Assembly (NCBI GenBank): GCA_036389335.1
Contig: DASVQC010000032.1
Coordinates: forward strand, 27,509 to 91,508
Origin: JAIVGV01 sp036389335
GTDB lineage: Bacteria; Acidobacteriota; Blastocatellia; Pyrinomonadales; Pyrinomonadaceae
Direction: 5' to 3'
Length of the DNA: 64,000 bases
The notes beneath the pieces were generated by a model, which was not told where the DNA came from, searched no databases, and was given only the letters and a program-made list of their open reading frames with translations. Shown here piece after piece: positions 42,385 to 51,009 of the stretch (its first letter is position 1; the number at the start of each line of letters is the position of its first letter). The position numbers and the translations under genes are program-made.

Positions 42385-43002
42385 ATGTTACGTGATGGCA
42401 TACCGTTCGTGCTGGTCCCCGCGGCCCTCGCCATCCTCGCGCTCGCCTTCGGCTACTGGTATGTGGCGGCGGCGCTCTTGCCGCTCGCCGCCTTCATGGC
42501 GTACTTCTTCCGCGACCCGAGCCGCCCGACCGCGGATGACGAAAGCCTCGTCGTCTCGCCCGCGGACGGGCGCGTGACGAGGGTCGCGAGGCTCGACGCG
42601 AACGACGCGCAGTCGCCCACGGTCGTCAGCATCTTCCTCAGCGTCTTCGACGTGCACGTCAACCGCGCCCCCATCGCCGGCGAGATCACGGACGTGACCT
42701 ACACGCGCGGTCGTTTCGTCATCGCCACCAGAGAGGACGCGAGCCTCGTCAACGAGCAGAACAGCCTGACCATAGAGGGCGCGCGGATGACCGTCGTCTG
42801 CCGCCAGATCGCGGGCGTGCTGGCGCGCCGCATCGTCTGCTGGAAGAGGGAGGGGGACAGGCTGTCGCTCGGCGAGCGGTTCGGCCTGATCAAATTCAGC
42901 TCCCGCACGGACCTCGTCCTGCCCCCTGAAGTCGAGGTCTCGGCGCGCGTCGGCGAGAAGGTGCGCGGGGGCGTGAGCATCATCGGGAGGCTGAGGGCAT
43001 GA
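42385..43002 (+). CDS. psd: Phosphatidylserine decarboxylase proenzyme (short type)
   Basis: This 205-residue protein is of the short PSD-A type, which lacks the long N-terminal part of E. coli Psd. Helices occupy residues 5-40. Conserved segments are FRDPSRPTADDESLVVSPADGRV and FLSVFDVHVNRAPIAG. Autocleavage normally occurs at Gly-Ser in a FGSR-like motif near the C-terminus; here the motif reads FSSRTDLVLP (near residue 173), so Gly is replaced by Ser while the pyruvoyl-forming Ser is kept. It makes phosphatidylethanolamine from the product of PssA, whose gene overlaps it by four bases (ATGA). Confidence 0.93.
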   Translation: MLRDGIPFVLVPAALAILALAFGYWYVAAALLPLAAFMAYFFRDPSRPTADDESLVVSPADGRVTRVARLDANDAQSPTVVSIFLSVFDVHVNRAPIAGEITDVTYTRGRFVIATREDASLVNEQNSLTIEGARMTVVCRQIAGVLARRIVCWKREGDRLSLGERFGLIKFSSRTDLVLPPEVEVSARVGEKVRGGVSIIGRLRA

Positions 43003-43889
43003 GCGTCAGACCGTTCAAGAAGGGGGAGGGCGCGGCGCAGCCCCCCGTGAGGAGCGGGATCAAGAAGGGCCTCTACGCCGTCCCGTCGGCCTTCACGGCG
43101 GCGAACATCGGCATGGGCTTCTACGCGGTGATGGGCGCGCTCCGCGGCTTCCAACTCGTCGAAGGCGGCACGCAGACGCAGTTGGAGGCGGCGGCGACTC
43201 ACTTCGACAACGCGGCGCGCGCCATCGGCTGGGCGGTCATCTTCGACGCGCTCGACGGGCGCATCGCCCGGCTCACCAAGACGACCACGGAGATCGGCAT
43301 CCAACTCGACTCGCTCGCCGACGTGCTGACGTTCGGCATCGCCCCAGCCGTTCTGGCCTACGCTTGGGGCTACGGCGCGGCGCTCTCCGAGGGCAGCAAG
43401 GCGCACGCGCTGGGCTGGTTCCTCTCCTTCATGTTCCTCATCTGCGGGGCGTTCCGCCTGGCGCGCTTCAACGTCCAGGCGAGCCGCCCGCGCGTCCTCG
43501 CCGAGGGGGTCGCGAAAGTCGATAAGAAGAACTTCGTGGGGCTGCCGATCCCCATGGCGGGCGGGTTCATCGCCGCCCTCGTACACTTCTCGCCCACCCC
43601 CCTCTCCTACTACAGCGCCGCCAGCGGACGACTCTACAGCGGCTTGCTGATGGCCGGCGTCGCTCTCCTCGCGGCCCTCATGGTGAGCAACGTCAAGTAT
43701 TCGAGTTTTAAGACCGTGGGCAGCGGCCAGCGGGGGACGAGGTTCGTCATCTTGGGAATCGCCGCCGTGGGGATGCTGGTGTGGCTCTTCTCGCGCTACA
43801 TCTTGATCCTCTCGCTCATGCTCTACATCCTGTTCGGGTTGTTCGCCCGGCTGGTGAGCGCACTCAGACTGCTGCGCACGAAGCCGTAG
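42999..43889 (+). CDS. pssA: CDP-diacylglycerol--serine O-phosphatidyltransferase
   Basis: This 296-residue integral membrane enzyme has the complete CDP-alcohol phosphotransferase signature in DALDGRIARLTKTTTEIG followed by IQLDSLAD (near residues 85-112), with all four Asp residues. About eight hydrophobic helices are predicted. It joins serine to CDP-diacylglycerol, and Psd decarboxylates the product. The two genes overlap by four bases. The N-terminal about 25 residues are charged and probably cytoplasmic. Together they provide the phosphatidylethanolamine route. Confidence 0.95.
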   Translation: MSVRPFKKGEGAAQPPVRSGIKKGLYAVPSAFTAANIGMGFYAVMGALRGFQLVEGGTQTQLEAAATHFDNAARAIGWAVIFDALDGRIARLTKTTTEIGIQLDSLADVLTFGIAPAVLAYAWGYGAALSEGSKAHALGWFLSFMFLICGAFRLARFNVQASRPRVLAEGVAKVDKKNFVGLPIPMAGGFIAALVHFSPTPLSYYSAASGRLYSGLLMAGVALLAALMVSNVKYSSFKTVGSGQRGTRFVILGIAAVGMLVWLFSRYILILSLMLYILFGLFARLVSALRLLRTKP

Positions 43890-43923
43890 CGTGTCGGCGT
43901 CGCCCGGCGCCGCCGGGCGGTGT

Positions 43924-45075
43924 TTAATCTGCGGGCGGCTGGGACTGGGGGGTCGGAGGTTTTCCCGCAGGCGCGAACGCAAGGAGCCCTTTGCGTGTCG
44001 GGATGAAGACTAAATCCCCCACGAGGAGCGGCGTCGCGACGACGCCGTTATCTTTCCCGAGCGGCAGGGAGTTGATCACCTTCCCGTCGCGCAGCGAGAG
44101 CGCGATGCACGCATCCTCCCCGAGGGGCGCGAAGATCGCATTCCCATTACCCAAAGCCGGTGACGCGGCGAGTCTTGCGGGCATCTGCCGCTTCCACAGC
44201 CTATTCCCGCGCCGAGATTCTAAAAGAAGAACGAAATTATCGCTCGCCGTAACGAGCACCCCCTCCTGAGTAGCCGTGATGTCCTGAAGACCGGTACCCA
44301 CCCGCCTGCGCCAGAGCATTGAGAATTTGCCCCTCTGGTCGCCGAGCGCCAAAATGTATCCGTCACCCGTGCCGAGATAAAGCAGTCCATGCTGGGTACT
44401 CGCCTGCAGAAGAACCGCCCCCTCCGTCCGATAACGCTGTAAGACTTTGCCCGTCCGTTGATTCAGGAGGACGAGGTAGCCGTCAGAGGTGAGGGCGTAG
44501 AGTTGGTCGCCGCCCAGTATTGGGGCCGCAACCAGGGGGTGAGGGAACTGAACCATCCATCGGGTCTCGCCGGTCAATTTATCGATGGAGTAAAACCTCC
44601 CGTCGTCCAAACTCGCGAATAGACTCACGGGACTGGCGGACAGTCCGCGGCGGAATGGGCGCGGGAACTCTTTCACCCACGAGGTGACCCCGCTGGAGCG
44701 GCTGACCGCGCGTACAACGCCGAAGGTTTTCCCGGTGCCGTCTGCGAAAGGCTGAGACTCCGAGAGGATGTAAACGCGCTGGGAGTCGAATATGGGCGTG
44801 CTGGAAATGTTACCGCCGATGTCTGCCTTCCAGCGGAGGAGTCCGTCGTCGCTCCCTAGAGAAACCAATTCTCCCGGGAGTACGGGCGCATAGATGGCGT
44901 CAACGTCGCCCGCAGGGGTCAGTTCGGTAAGAGAGTCGGAAACATAGTTCCATCTCACTGTTAGGGGTGTGACTAATTTCACGGGTTGTGTAAAGGTGGG
45001 GGTGACAACAAAGAAAAGATTTGTTAACAACCAAGCCGCCAAGTCACAAGGTCTCATTGAAAAAAAATGATTCAT
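43924..45075 (-). CDS. Exported PQQ-like beta-propeller repeat protein
   Basis: This 383-residue protein starts at the ATG at 45075, with AGG about nine bases upstream. It has a hydrophobic N-terminus (LAAWLLTNLFFVVTP) and then repeated blades of the PQQ/WD-like type, for example GLLRWKADIGG, TGETRWMVQFP, TGKVLQRYRTEG and RGNRLWKRQMPA. The C-terminus is Pro/Gln-rich. The arrangement resembles BamB and related outer-membrane scaffold propellers, but no other Bam component is near. GC is lower than in pssA; it stands at the left shoulder of the AT-rich trough. It contains TCCGATAA (44427-44434, read on the plus strand). Confidence 0.85.
   Translation of the reverse strand: MNHFFSMRPCDLAAWLLTNLFFVVTPTFTQPVKLVTPLTVRWNYVSDSLTELTPAGDVDAIYAPVLPGELVSLGSDDGLLRWKADIGGNISSTPIFDSQRVYILSESQPFADGTGKTFGVVRAVSRSSGVTSWVKEFPRPFRRGLSASPVSLFASLDDGRFYSIDKLTGETRWMVQFPHPLVAAPILGGDQLYALTSDGYLVLLNQRTGKVLQRYRTEGAVLLQASTQHGLLYLGTGDGYILALGDQRGKFSMLWRRRVGTGLQDITATQEGVLVTASDNFVLLLESRRGNRLWKRQMPARLAASPALGNGNAIFAPLGEDACIALSLRDGKVINSLPLGKDNGVVATPLLVGDLVFIPTRKGLLAFAPAGKPPTPQSQPPAD
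44427..44434 (+). repeat. TCCGATAA motif copy (plus strand, left of dif)
   Basis: Reads CCGTCCGATAACG inside the PQQ-like gene, again against gene direction. Confidence 0.6.
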
Positions 45076-45174
45076 CCACTAACCTTTCTCGCGGGCCGCC
45101 AGTAATATTCATTGCTTCTTCAAATAATCGATTTGCGCCGCAGACCACTTGAGCGCATTTTCGGGAGGTGAACT

Positions 45175-46731
45175 TTGAACGAACACGTCCGGCACGACAC
45201 TATTATAATCTTAGATTTCGGGTCACAGTATACGCAGTTGATCGCGCGGCGGATTCGTGAGATTGGAGTTTATTGCAATATTTACCCTTTCAATACGCCC
45301 CTCAGAGAGATTAAAAATCTTGCGCCCAAAGGCATTATTCTATCGGGCGGGCCTTTTTCCGTGTATGACAATGACGCCCCGAAACTTTCGGAAGATATTA
45401 GTATGATACTCGACTGCCCGATTTTGGGCATATGCTATGGGTTTCAATTATTAAGCGCAAAGCTAGGCGGTAAGGTAAGTCCATCTCCGAATCGAGAATA
45501 CGGGTACGGGCGACTGGAAATTATTGAGCCCGGGAGTCCGTTGTTTAGCGGCATGCCGAAAGAGATGGATGTCTGGCTCAGCCACGGGGATTACGTTACC
45601 ACTCTACCCGAAGGGTTTCGTCCCGTGGCTCATACGTCGGGGGCGCTTAACGCTTTCGAAGATTTAAGCAAATGTATATTCGGGGTTCAGTTCCACCCCG
45701 AGGTGGCGCATACCCCGTTGGGCGTCGATCTGTTAAGGAATTTTGTGGTCAACATTTGCCGCTCCAAGCAGGACTGGACGCCGGCCTCGATCATTGAAGA
45801 GCAGGTCGCTAAAATTAGAGCCAAAGTTAAGGGCAAGCGGGTCATGTGTGCGCTTTCCGGAGGGGTGGATTCCACGGTCGCGGCAGCCTTGGTGCATCGT
45901 GCGGTAGGCTCGCAACAATCATGCATCTTCGTCAACACAGGTCTCCTGCGGGAAGGGGAATTCGAGAAGGTTATTAAGGTGTATAGAGATCAAATGAAGC
46001 TGAACGTCTCCGGCGTCGACGCGGAGCCGCTCTTTTTAGAAGCGTTAGATGGGGTCACGGATCCGGAACAAAAAAGGCGCATCATCGGACATAAGTTTAT
46101 AGAGGTCTTTGAGAGGGAAGCGTCTTCACTCGGAGAGGTAGATTATTTAGTCCAAGGGACGCTCTACCCGGACGTGATAGAGTCAGTATCATTTCACGGG
46201 GGGCCCACGTCGGTGATTAAAAGCCATCACAACGTGGGAGGGTTGCCCGCTGACTTGAGATTTCAACTGATTGAGCCATTGCGAGAGTTGTTCAAAGACG
46301 AAGTTAGATCTATAGGCAGGGATTTAAATGTCCCGGAGGAGATACTGCGACGCCATCCCTTCCCCGGCCCGGGTTTAGCAGTTAGGATTATCGGGGGCGT
46401 CACAAGGGAGGGCATCAATTTGTTAAGGGCGGCTGATCGAGTGTTGGAAGAAGAACTCAGGAGGGCCGGTCTTTATGATTCACTTTGGCAGGCTTTTCCC
46501 GTTTTATTACCGGTCTCAACCGTAGGCGTGATGGGAGACTTTCGCACTTACGAGAAGGTCATTGCTGTCCGAGCCGTAACCAGCCTCGATGGGATGACAG
46601 CCGATTGGGCGCGCTTGCCTTCTGAAGTATTGGCACATGTCTCTAACCGGTTAGTTTCAGAGGTTCGGGGTATTAATCGAGTCGTTTATGATATAAGTTC
46701 CAAGCCGCCCAGTACTATCGAATGGGAATAA
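45175..46731 (+). CDS. guaA: GMP synthase (glutamine-hydrolysing)
   Basis: This 518-residue enzyme converts XMP to GMP. It starts at a TTG (45175) with a strong GGGAGGTGA eight bases upstream. The class I glutaminase domain (about 1-200) has Cys in LGICYGFQLL and the His/Glu in VQFHPEV. The ATP-pyrophosphatase domain has the PP-loop SGGVDSTVAAALV near 225, and the dimerisation domain ends KPPSTIEWE. Its codon use is strikingly AT-rich for this genome (many TTA, ATA, AGA codons). It is isolated from other purine genes. I saw no purine riboswitch in the 99-base leader. Confidence 0.97.
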   Translation: MNEHVRHDTIIILDFGSQYTQLIARRIREIGVYCNIYPFNTPLREIKNLAPKGIILSGGPFSVYDNDAPKLSEDISMILDCPILGICYGFQLLSAKLGGKVSPSPNREYGYGRLEIIEPGSPLFSGMPKEMDVWLSHGDYVTTLPEGFRPVAHTSGALNAFEDLSKCIFGVQFHPEVAHTPLGVDLLRNFVVNICRSKQDWTPASIIEEQVAKIRAKVKGKRVMCALSGGVDSTVAAALVHRAVGSQQSCIFVNTGLLREGEFEKVIKVYRDQMKLNVSGVDAEPLFLEALDGVTDPEQKRRIIGHKFIEVFEREASSLGEVDYLVQGTLYPDVIESVSFHGGPTSVIKSHHNVGGLPADLRFQLIEPLRELFKDEVRSIGRDLNVPEEILRRHPFPGPGLAVRIIGGVTREGINLLRAADRVLEEELRRAGLYDSLWQAFPVLLPVSTVGVMGDFRTYEKVIAVRAVTSLDGMTADWARLPSEVLAHVSNRLVSEVRGINRVVYDISSKPPSTIEWE

Positions 46732-46887
46732 GAGGATCGGATAGCTAAAAAATTGTAGCCGGTGGCGGCCACAATTAACGTATTATGCGCGTTAAGCGGC
46801 AAGCTTAATTTACCTAAGCAATGCCTTAAGAAGGATCATGGGGTATTCTCGTGCTGTGAGGTCGACTCGATAGACTTAGGTTTTTTT

Positions 46888-47691
46888 ATGGAAGCTCCCA
46901 ATTTCTCTGCGATTCAGCGTGTGAAGAAAGCGCGGCACCCGGAGCGCCCTTACATGTTAGACATCGTTGCCAAGATTTTCGACGATTTTACTGAGTTACA
47001 CGGCGACAGGCGTTTCGCTGATGACTCGGCCATGGTGTGCGGTTTCGCCGACTATCACTCAATTCAGGTTGCGATCGTCGGACAGCAAAAGGGGCGGGAT
47101 ACTAAACAGAGGCGTCACCGTAACTTTGGCATGCCAAAGCCGGAAGGGTATCGGAAGGCGATGCGTTTGATGAAGTCAGCCGAGAAATTCGGGCGTCCCA
47201 TCATTACTTTTATAGACACTCCGGGAGCATACCCCGGTATTGACGCAGAGGAGCGCGGTCAGGCGGAGGCGATAGCCCGAAATCTATTAGAAATGGCGCG
47301 ACTTAAAGTACCTGTCATCGGAGCCATCATCGGAGAGGGTGGTTCAGGTGGGGCGCTCGCCATTGCTGTTTGTGATTCTGTTATCATGCTTGAAAATGCT
47401 ATCTATTCTGTTATTTCGCCCGAAGGTTGCGCCGCAATTCTCTGGAAGGACGCTGCTAAATCAACCGTCGCGGCACAGGAGTTGAAACTTACGGCGCAGG
47501 ATTTATTCGAGCTGGGGATTGTTGATCAGATAGTTTTAGAACCTAAAGATGACGCCCATCTTTGTCCGGATGAATCCGCCGCATATCTCGACGCAATTCT
47601 TTTTGAACAGTTGACAAAACTCCAGTCCATCAGTCAAAAGCAACTACAGATTCGAAGGTTTCGAAGATTAAGGGAGCTAGGGTTTGTATAG
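46888..47691 (+). CDS. accA: Acetyl-CoA carboxylase carboxyltransferase alpha subunit, N-terminally short
   Basis: The ATG at 46888 gives 267 residues beginning MEAPNFSAIQ. Similarity to AccA starts at about residue 15 (ARHPERPYMLD) and continues through FGMPKPEGYRKAMRLM, FIDTPGAYPG, GEGGSGGALAIAV and VISPEGCAAILWKD. E. coli AccA has about 50 more N-terminal residues, an alpha-helical arm, which I cannot find here in any frame upstream. A GTG at 46762 would add 42 residues of unrelated Cys-rich sequence, so I prefer 46888. AccA transfers the carboxyl group to acetyl-CoA with AccD (zinc-ribbon subunit, not seen here). Codon use is AT-rich, as in guaA. Confidence 0.9.
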   Translation: MEAPNFSAIQRVKKARHPERPYMLDIVAKIFDDFTELHGDRRFADDSAMVCGFADYHSIQVAIVGQQKGRDTKQRRHRNFGMPKPEGYRKAMRLMKSAEKFGRPIITFIDTPGAYPGIDAEERGQAEAIARNLLEMARLKVPVIGAIIGEGGSGGALAIAVCDSVIMLENAIYSVISPEGCAAILWKDAAKSTVAAQELKLTAQDLFELGIVDQIVLEPKDDAHLCPDESAAYLDAILFEQLTKLQSISQKQLQIRRFRRLRELGFV

Positions 47692-48363
47692 TCCCGTTAC
47701 CCTTGAAAAATTCGATGAAGCTGAGAACTCTTATGTAAGGGGAAGGGCTCAATTCCCCACGAGACCAAACCGGTAACACTGCATCCATACGGCTTTAACT
47801 CCCGAAGTGAACCGCTGGCGAGCGTCTCCGTCTAGCCATCCTTCTGCGCTGCCACTTATGAATCATCAGGGCGTCCAATAAATTCTTCCAACCCGTCTCT
47901 CTCTTGGCATAAGTGGAATCAAGTAATCTAATAATCTAACTTTGCATTTCTCCCGACTTACTGAAGTGGCAGCAAAGGTAGAAGGTGGCAGAATTAGTAG
48001 TCTACGACCACGGTTCCCGGCAAGATTAATTTTGAATGGTTGGTCATGACAGAACCCATCGCCCGACTTGATATAGTACTTTTAGAGTTATTTAAGAAGT
48101 GGGCGAGGCCTATAGTAAAGTCTTAACAAATTAAGTTGATTATGTGGGAGAAAATAAAGATCGCTCCTTGCTTACTTCAGCTACACCTCATCTTGAGGTC
48201 AGCCTACTAACGGTAGTTGGTGACGGTCGGGGCGGGATTGTTGTTGCAATGTCAGCCAAGTGTTAAGCGGGCAAGCGTTCTATCCGCGATACTCTTTCTT
48301 TCCCTCGCATCAAACCTGGCTTTTTGTTAAACTCGCTGTCCATCGTGGGTGCGGAAGGTAATC
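47692..48363. other. Gene-free AT-rich gap with inverted repeats, between accA and miaB
   Basis: No gene that I can defend lies in this 672-base stretch. It is at the bottom of the GC trough. Inverted repeats are visible: GCTGCCACTT (47848-47857) with AAGTGGCAGC (47964-47973); CCACTTATG (47852-47860) with CATAAGTGG (47908-47916); GGGGAA with TTCCCC (47739-47758); and ACCTCA-TCT-TGAGGT near 48185. The first two share one arm and are mutually exclusive, as in a switching RNA, but no known RNA family is recognised. A 26-codon ORF (48046-48126) is too short to call. Upstream of miaB lies a plausible leader. Confidence 0.55.
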
Positions 48364-49716
48364 ATGCAAAGCGAAAAGGTATACATAGAAACTTTCGGAT
48401 GCCAGATGAACGTGGCGGACACTGAGCGCACCGTCAATTCGCTGCGCGCCTCCGGTTACCAATTGACAGACCTCGCAGAGCAGGCCGACGTTATCCTTCT
48501 AAACACGTGCTCGGTACGCGATCGTGCCGAACAAAAAGTTTTCAATCGTCTCGGGGAGATTCGCGGCAAGAGCAAGGGTCAAGCCGTCTTCGGGATGATG
48601 GGATGCGTTGCACAGTTAGAGGGTGACTCTTTTTTCGCCCGCGCCCCGATGCTTAATTTCATCGCGGGTACACGCGCGAGCGACAAGATTCCTCTCCTGA
48701 TCCGAGAGGTCCGCAACGGTGCGCGCAGAGTGTCTGACTATGGTGAGCGTGATGCGGGGGAGAGGCGACCGGTTTTACCGTCCGACCGCCATTCCCGTCA
48801 CATCGGGTTCATCCCGATCGTGGAAGGGTGCAATAAATTCTGCACTTACTGCATCGTCCCTTATTCACGAGGTCGGGAACGCAGTCGTCCGGCGGCGGAG
48901 ATTCTCAGAGAGGCGGGTGACCTCATCGCAGAGGGGTATCGGGAAATTCAACTGATCGGGCAAAACGTAAATAGTTATAGACCTAAAACCGAGGAGGGGT
49001 TGGAGGGGTTCCGCGGCGCCACCCCGTTCTCCAGACTTCTGAGGGCTGTCGCGGCTACACGGGTCCCGCGGATTAAATTCACGACCTCCTTCCCCAGAGA
49101 TTTTCACGCCGACATCGTCGACGCGATGGACGAACATGAAAATCTGTGTAACTGGGTACATCTCCCAGTCCAGACGGGTAGCAATCGAATCTTGCGTGCG
49201 ATGCGCCGGGGCTACACCGTCGAAGATTATTTCAAGCGGGTCGAGTATATCAAGAATGCCAAGCGTAGGTATGCGCTGACGTCGGACGTAATTGTGGGAT
49301 TCCCCGGCGAAACCGATGAGGACTTTGAATCGACCGTCGAGCTTGTAGAGAGAGTCCGGTACGACAGCTTATACATTTTCAAATATTCTAAGCGCCCCCA
49401 TACGCCTGCCGCCAAGCTGACGGACGAGATCCCCGACGAGAAGAAAACCGCCCGTTTCAGGCGGCTGGAAGAGGTCCAGAGAAGGATACAGGCGGAGGTA
49501 TTCAACGGTTATCTCGGTAAGGATCTGAACGTTTTAGTTGAAGGAGTCAGCGCCCGTTCGAGTGGTGATCTGAGAGGGCATTCGACGTGCAATAAAGTCG
49601 TCAACTTCCCCGGAGATAGTTCCCGCATCGGGTCAATCGTCTCCGTCAGGGTGACTTTAGCCAAGAGCCATACGCTGTACGGAACGACGTCGCCTTCCGG
49701 CTCGCGAGCTTCTTGA
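48364..49716 (+). CDS. miaB: tRNA 2-methylthio-N6-isopentenyladenosine synthase MiaB
   Basis: The ATG at 48364 (MQSEKVYIETFGCQMN) is chosen because GGAAGG lies about six bases upstream; the frame extends five codons to a GTG. The 450-residue radical-SAM enzyme has the N-terminal MTTase domain (FGCQMN, NTCSVRDRA, GCVAQLEG Cys residues), the radical-SAM motif GCNKFCTYCIVPYSRGRE (CxxxCxxC) and a C-terminal TRAM domain (about 380-445). It adds a methylthio group to i6A37 of tRNAs. No MiaA is in the window. It is the first of four consecutive plus-strand genes. Confidence 0.95.
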   Translation: MQSEKVYIETFGCQMNVADTERTVNSLRASGYQLTDLAEQADVILLNTCSVRDRAEQKVFNRLGEIRGKSKGQAVFGMMGCVAQLEGDSFFARAPMLNFIAGTRASDKIPLLIREVRNGARRVSDYGERDAGERRPVLPSDRHSRHIGFIPIVEGCNKFCTYCIVPYSRGRERSRPAAEILREAGDLIAEGYREIQLIGQNVNSYRPKTEEGLEGFRGATPFSRLLRAVAATRVPRIKFTTSFPRDFHADIVDAMDEHENLCNWVHLPVQTGSNRILRAMRRGYTVEDYFKRVEYIKNAKRRYALTSDVIVGFPGETDEDFESTVELVERVRYDSLYIFKYSKRPHTPAAKLTDEIPDEKKTARFRRLEEVQRRIQAEVFNGYLGKDLNVLVEGVSARSSGDLRGHSTCNKVVNFPGDSSRIGSIVSVRVTLAKSHTLYGTTSPSGSRAS

Positions 49717-49724
49717 GGGATGGA

Positions 49725-50204
49725 ATGGAAATTGAAGTGAAGATCAGAGGTTTGATGATGGATCCGAACAGCGGCACCCCGATCATCATCCTCAAAGATG
49801 TGAACAGCGAAACGATGCTGCCGATCTGGGTGGGTGCTTATGAGGCCAACGCCATCGCCCTCGAGATTGAAAAGATAGCCCCGCAAAGGCCCATGACTCA
49901 CGACTTGTTGAGGAACCTGATTCTCGAAATGGGCGCTACGGTCCACCGGATAGTCATCACCGAGCTTAGGGATAATACTTTTTTCGCTGTCATCGAAATA
50001 GTTAAGGAAGGCGGGGAGAAATTATCCCTCGATTCGAGACCGTCCGACGCAATCGCCCTCGCCTTAAGGGTCGACTCACCCATCTTTGTCAATGAACACG
50101 TCATGAGCACCTCCCTCGCGGCGAGGGGTGAAGAAGGCGAGGAGTCGGTGGAAAATGAGGAGTGGCCCGATCTGATCGGCGATGCGGGGGACTTGCCGAT
50201 GTAG
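49725..50204 (+). CDS. Bifunctional nuclease domain protein (DUF151/BFN)
   Basis: The ATG at 49725 (MEIEVKIRGLMMD) has GAGGGA five bases upstream. The 159-residue protein has the BFN fold, with PIIILKDVNSETMLPIWVGAYEANAIALEIEK and RPSDAIALALRV near 115. The last 30 residues are acidic. Plant homologues are reported as DNase/RNase enzymes; bacterial members are of uncertain function and often lie beside miaB, as here. It is nine bases downstream of the miaB stop and probably co-transcribed. Confidence 0.9.
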   Translation: MEIEVKIRGLMMDPNSGTPIIILKDVNSETMLPIWVGAYEANAIALEIEKIAPQRPMTHDLLRNLILEMGATVHRIVITELRDNTFFAVIEIVKEGGEKLSLDSRPSDAIALALRVDSPIFVNEHVMSTSLAARGEEGEESVENEEWPDLIGDAGDLPM

Positions 50205-50241
50205 GTTTCTACGTGCGTGCTACTTCCGGGCGGGCAAGGAG

Positions 50242-51009
50242 TTGTATCTGCGAGCTGTTATCGCGATTGCGAATCAGAAAGGCGGCGTGGGTAAAACCAC
50301 CACCGCAATCAATTTGGCGGCGGCGTTCGCCCAAAAGGGCAAACCTGTCCTTTTGCTCGATCTGGACCCGCAAGGGAACAGCTCTATTTCCTTCCTTGAC
50401 CCCGGAGCGATTAATCTTTCAGCCTATGAAATGATGGTTGATGGGCAGCAGGGGTGGGAAGGATATATATATCCGACGCCGATAAAGTTCTTGGACGTTA
50501 TCCCCTCGCGGATAAGCTTAGCAAAGCTGGAAGCAAAACTCGTAGGCGATTTCGACGCCCCTTTCAGGTTGAAAGATCGCTTGGATTCGCTGAAGAACAT
50601 CTATGACGTTATTATCATTGACACGCCGCCCACGCTCGGTCTGATAACAGTTAATGCCCTTGTCGCCGCAACTCACGTATTAATCCCAATCCAATCTTCA
50701 TTCTTTGCCTTAGAGGGGACTGACGATCTGTTGGAAACAATAGAGAAGGTTAAGGCGCGACCTAATCCCGACTTGAATGTTCTGGGTGCGGTCGTCACCT
50801 TACATGACCGACGCACGACGCTGGCGCGCGAAGTACATGAGCAGGTCCGTAAAGTCTTCGGCGCGCAACTTTTCGACACCGTGATCACCAAAAGTGTAAG
50901 ATTAGAAGAAGCGCCGGCATACAAGGAGTCAATTTTCACCTTCGCGCCAAACTCCTCAGGGGCCGTTGAATACGCAAAACTCTGCGAAGAGGTACTGAGA
51001 CGTGTCTAA
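50242..51009 (+). CDS. parA: ParA/Soj chromosome-partition ATPase
   Basis: No ATG or GTG is placed to give the conserved N-terminus VIAIANQKGGVGKTT. The choices are TTG at 50242 or CTG at 50248, with AAGGAG at 50237-50242. CTG has the better spacing (about six bases) and would be a rare start. The protein of about 255 residues has the deviant Walker A KGGVGKTT, LLLDLDPQGNSS, VIIIDTPPTLG and the ParA C-terminus. It forms nucleoid-bound ATP dimers that move ParB-parS complexes. Its stop overlaps the parB start by eight bases. Confidence 0.93.
   Translation: MYLRAVIAIANQKGGVGKTTTAINLAAAFAQKGKPVLLLDLDPQGNSSISFLDPGAINLSAYEMMVDGQQGWEGYIYPTPIKFLDVIPSRISLAKLEAKLVGDFDAPFRLKDRLDSLKNIYDVIIIDTPPTLGLITVNALVAATHVLIPIQSSFFALEGTDDLLETIEKVKARPNPDLNVLGAVVTLHDRRTTLAREVHEQVRKVFGAQLFDTVITKSVRLEEAPAYKESIFTFAPNSSGAVEYAKLCEEVLRRV

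Noticed and set aside
45076..45174. Purine riboswitch before guaA
   Set aside because: The leader is only 99 bases and lacks the conserved loop sequences.
47692..48363. Group II intron, tmRNA, RNase P or SRP RNA
   Set aside because: None of the diagnostic segments of these RNAs is visible on either strand.
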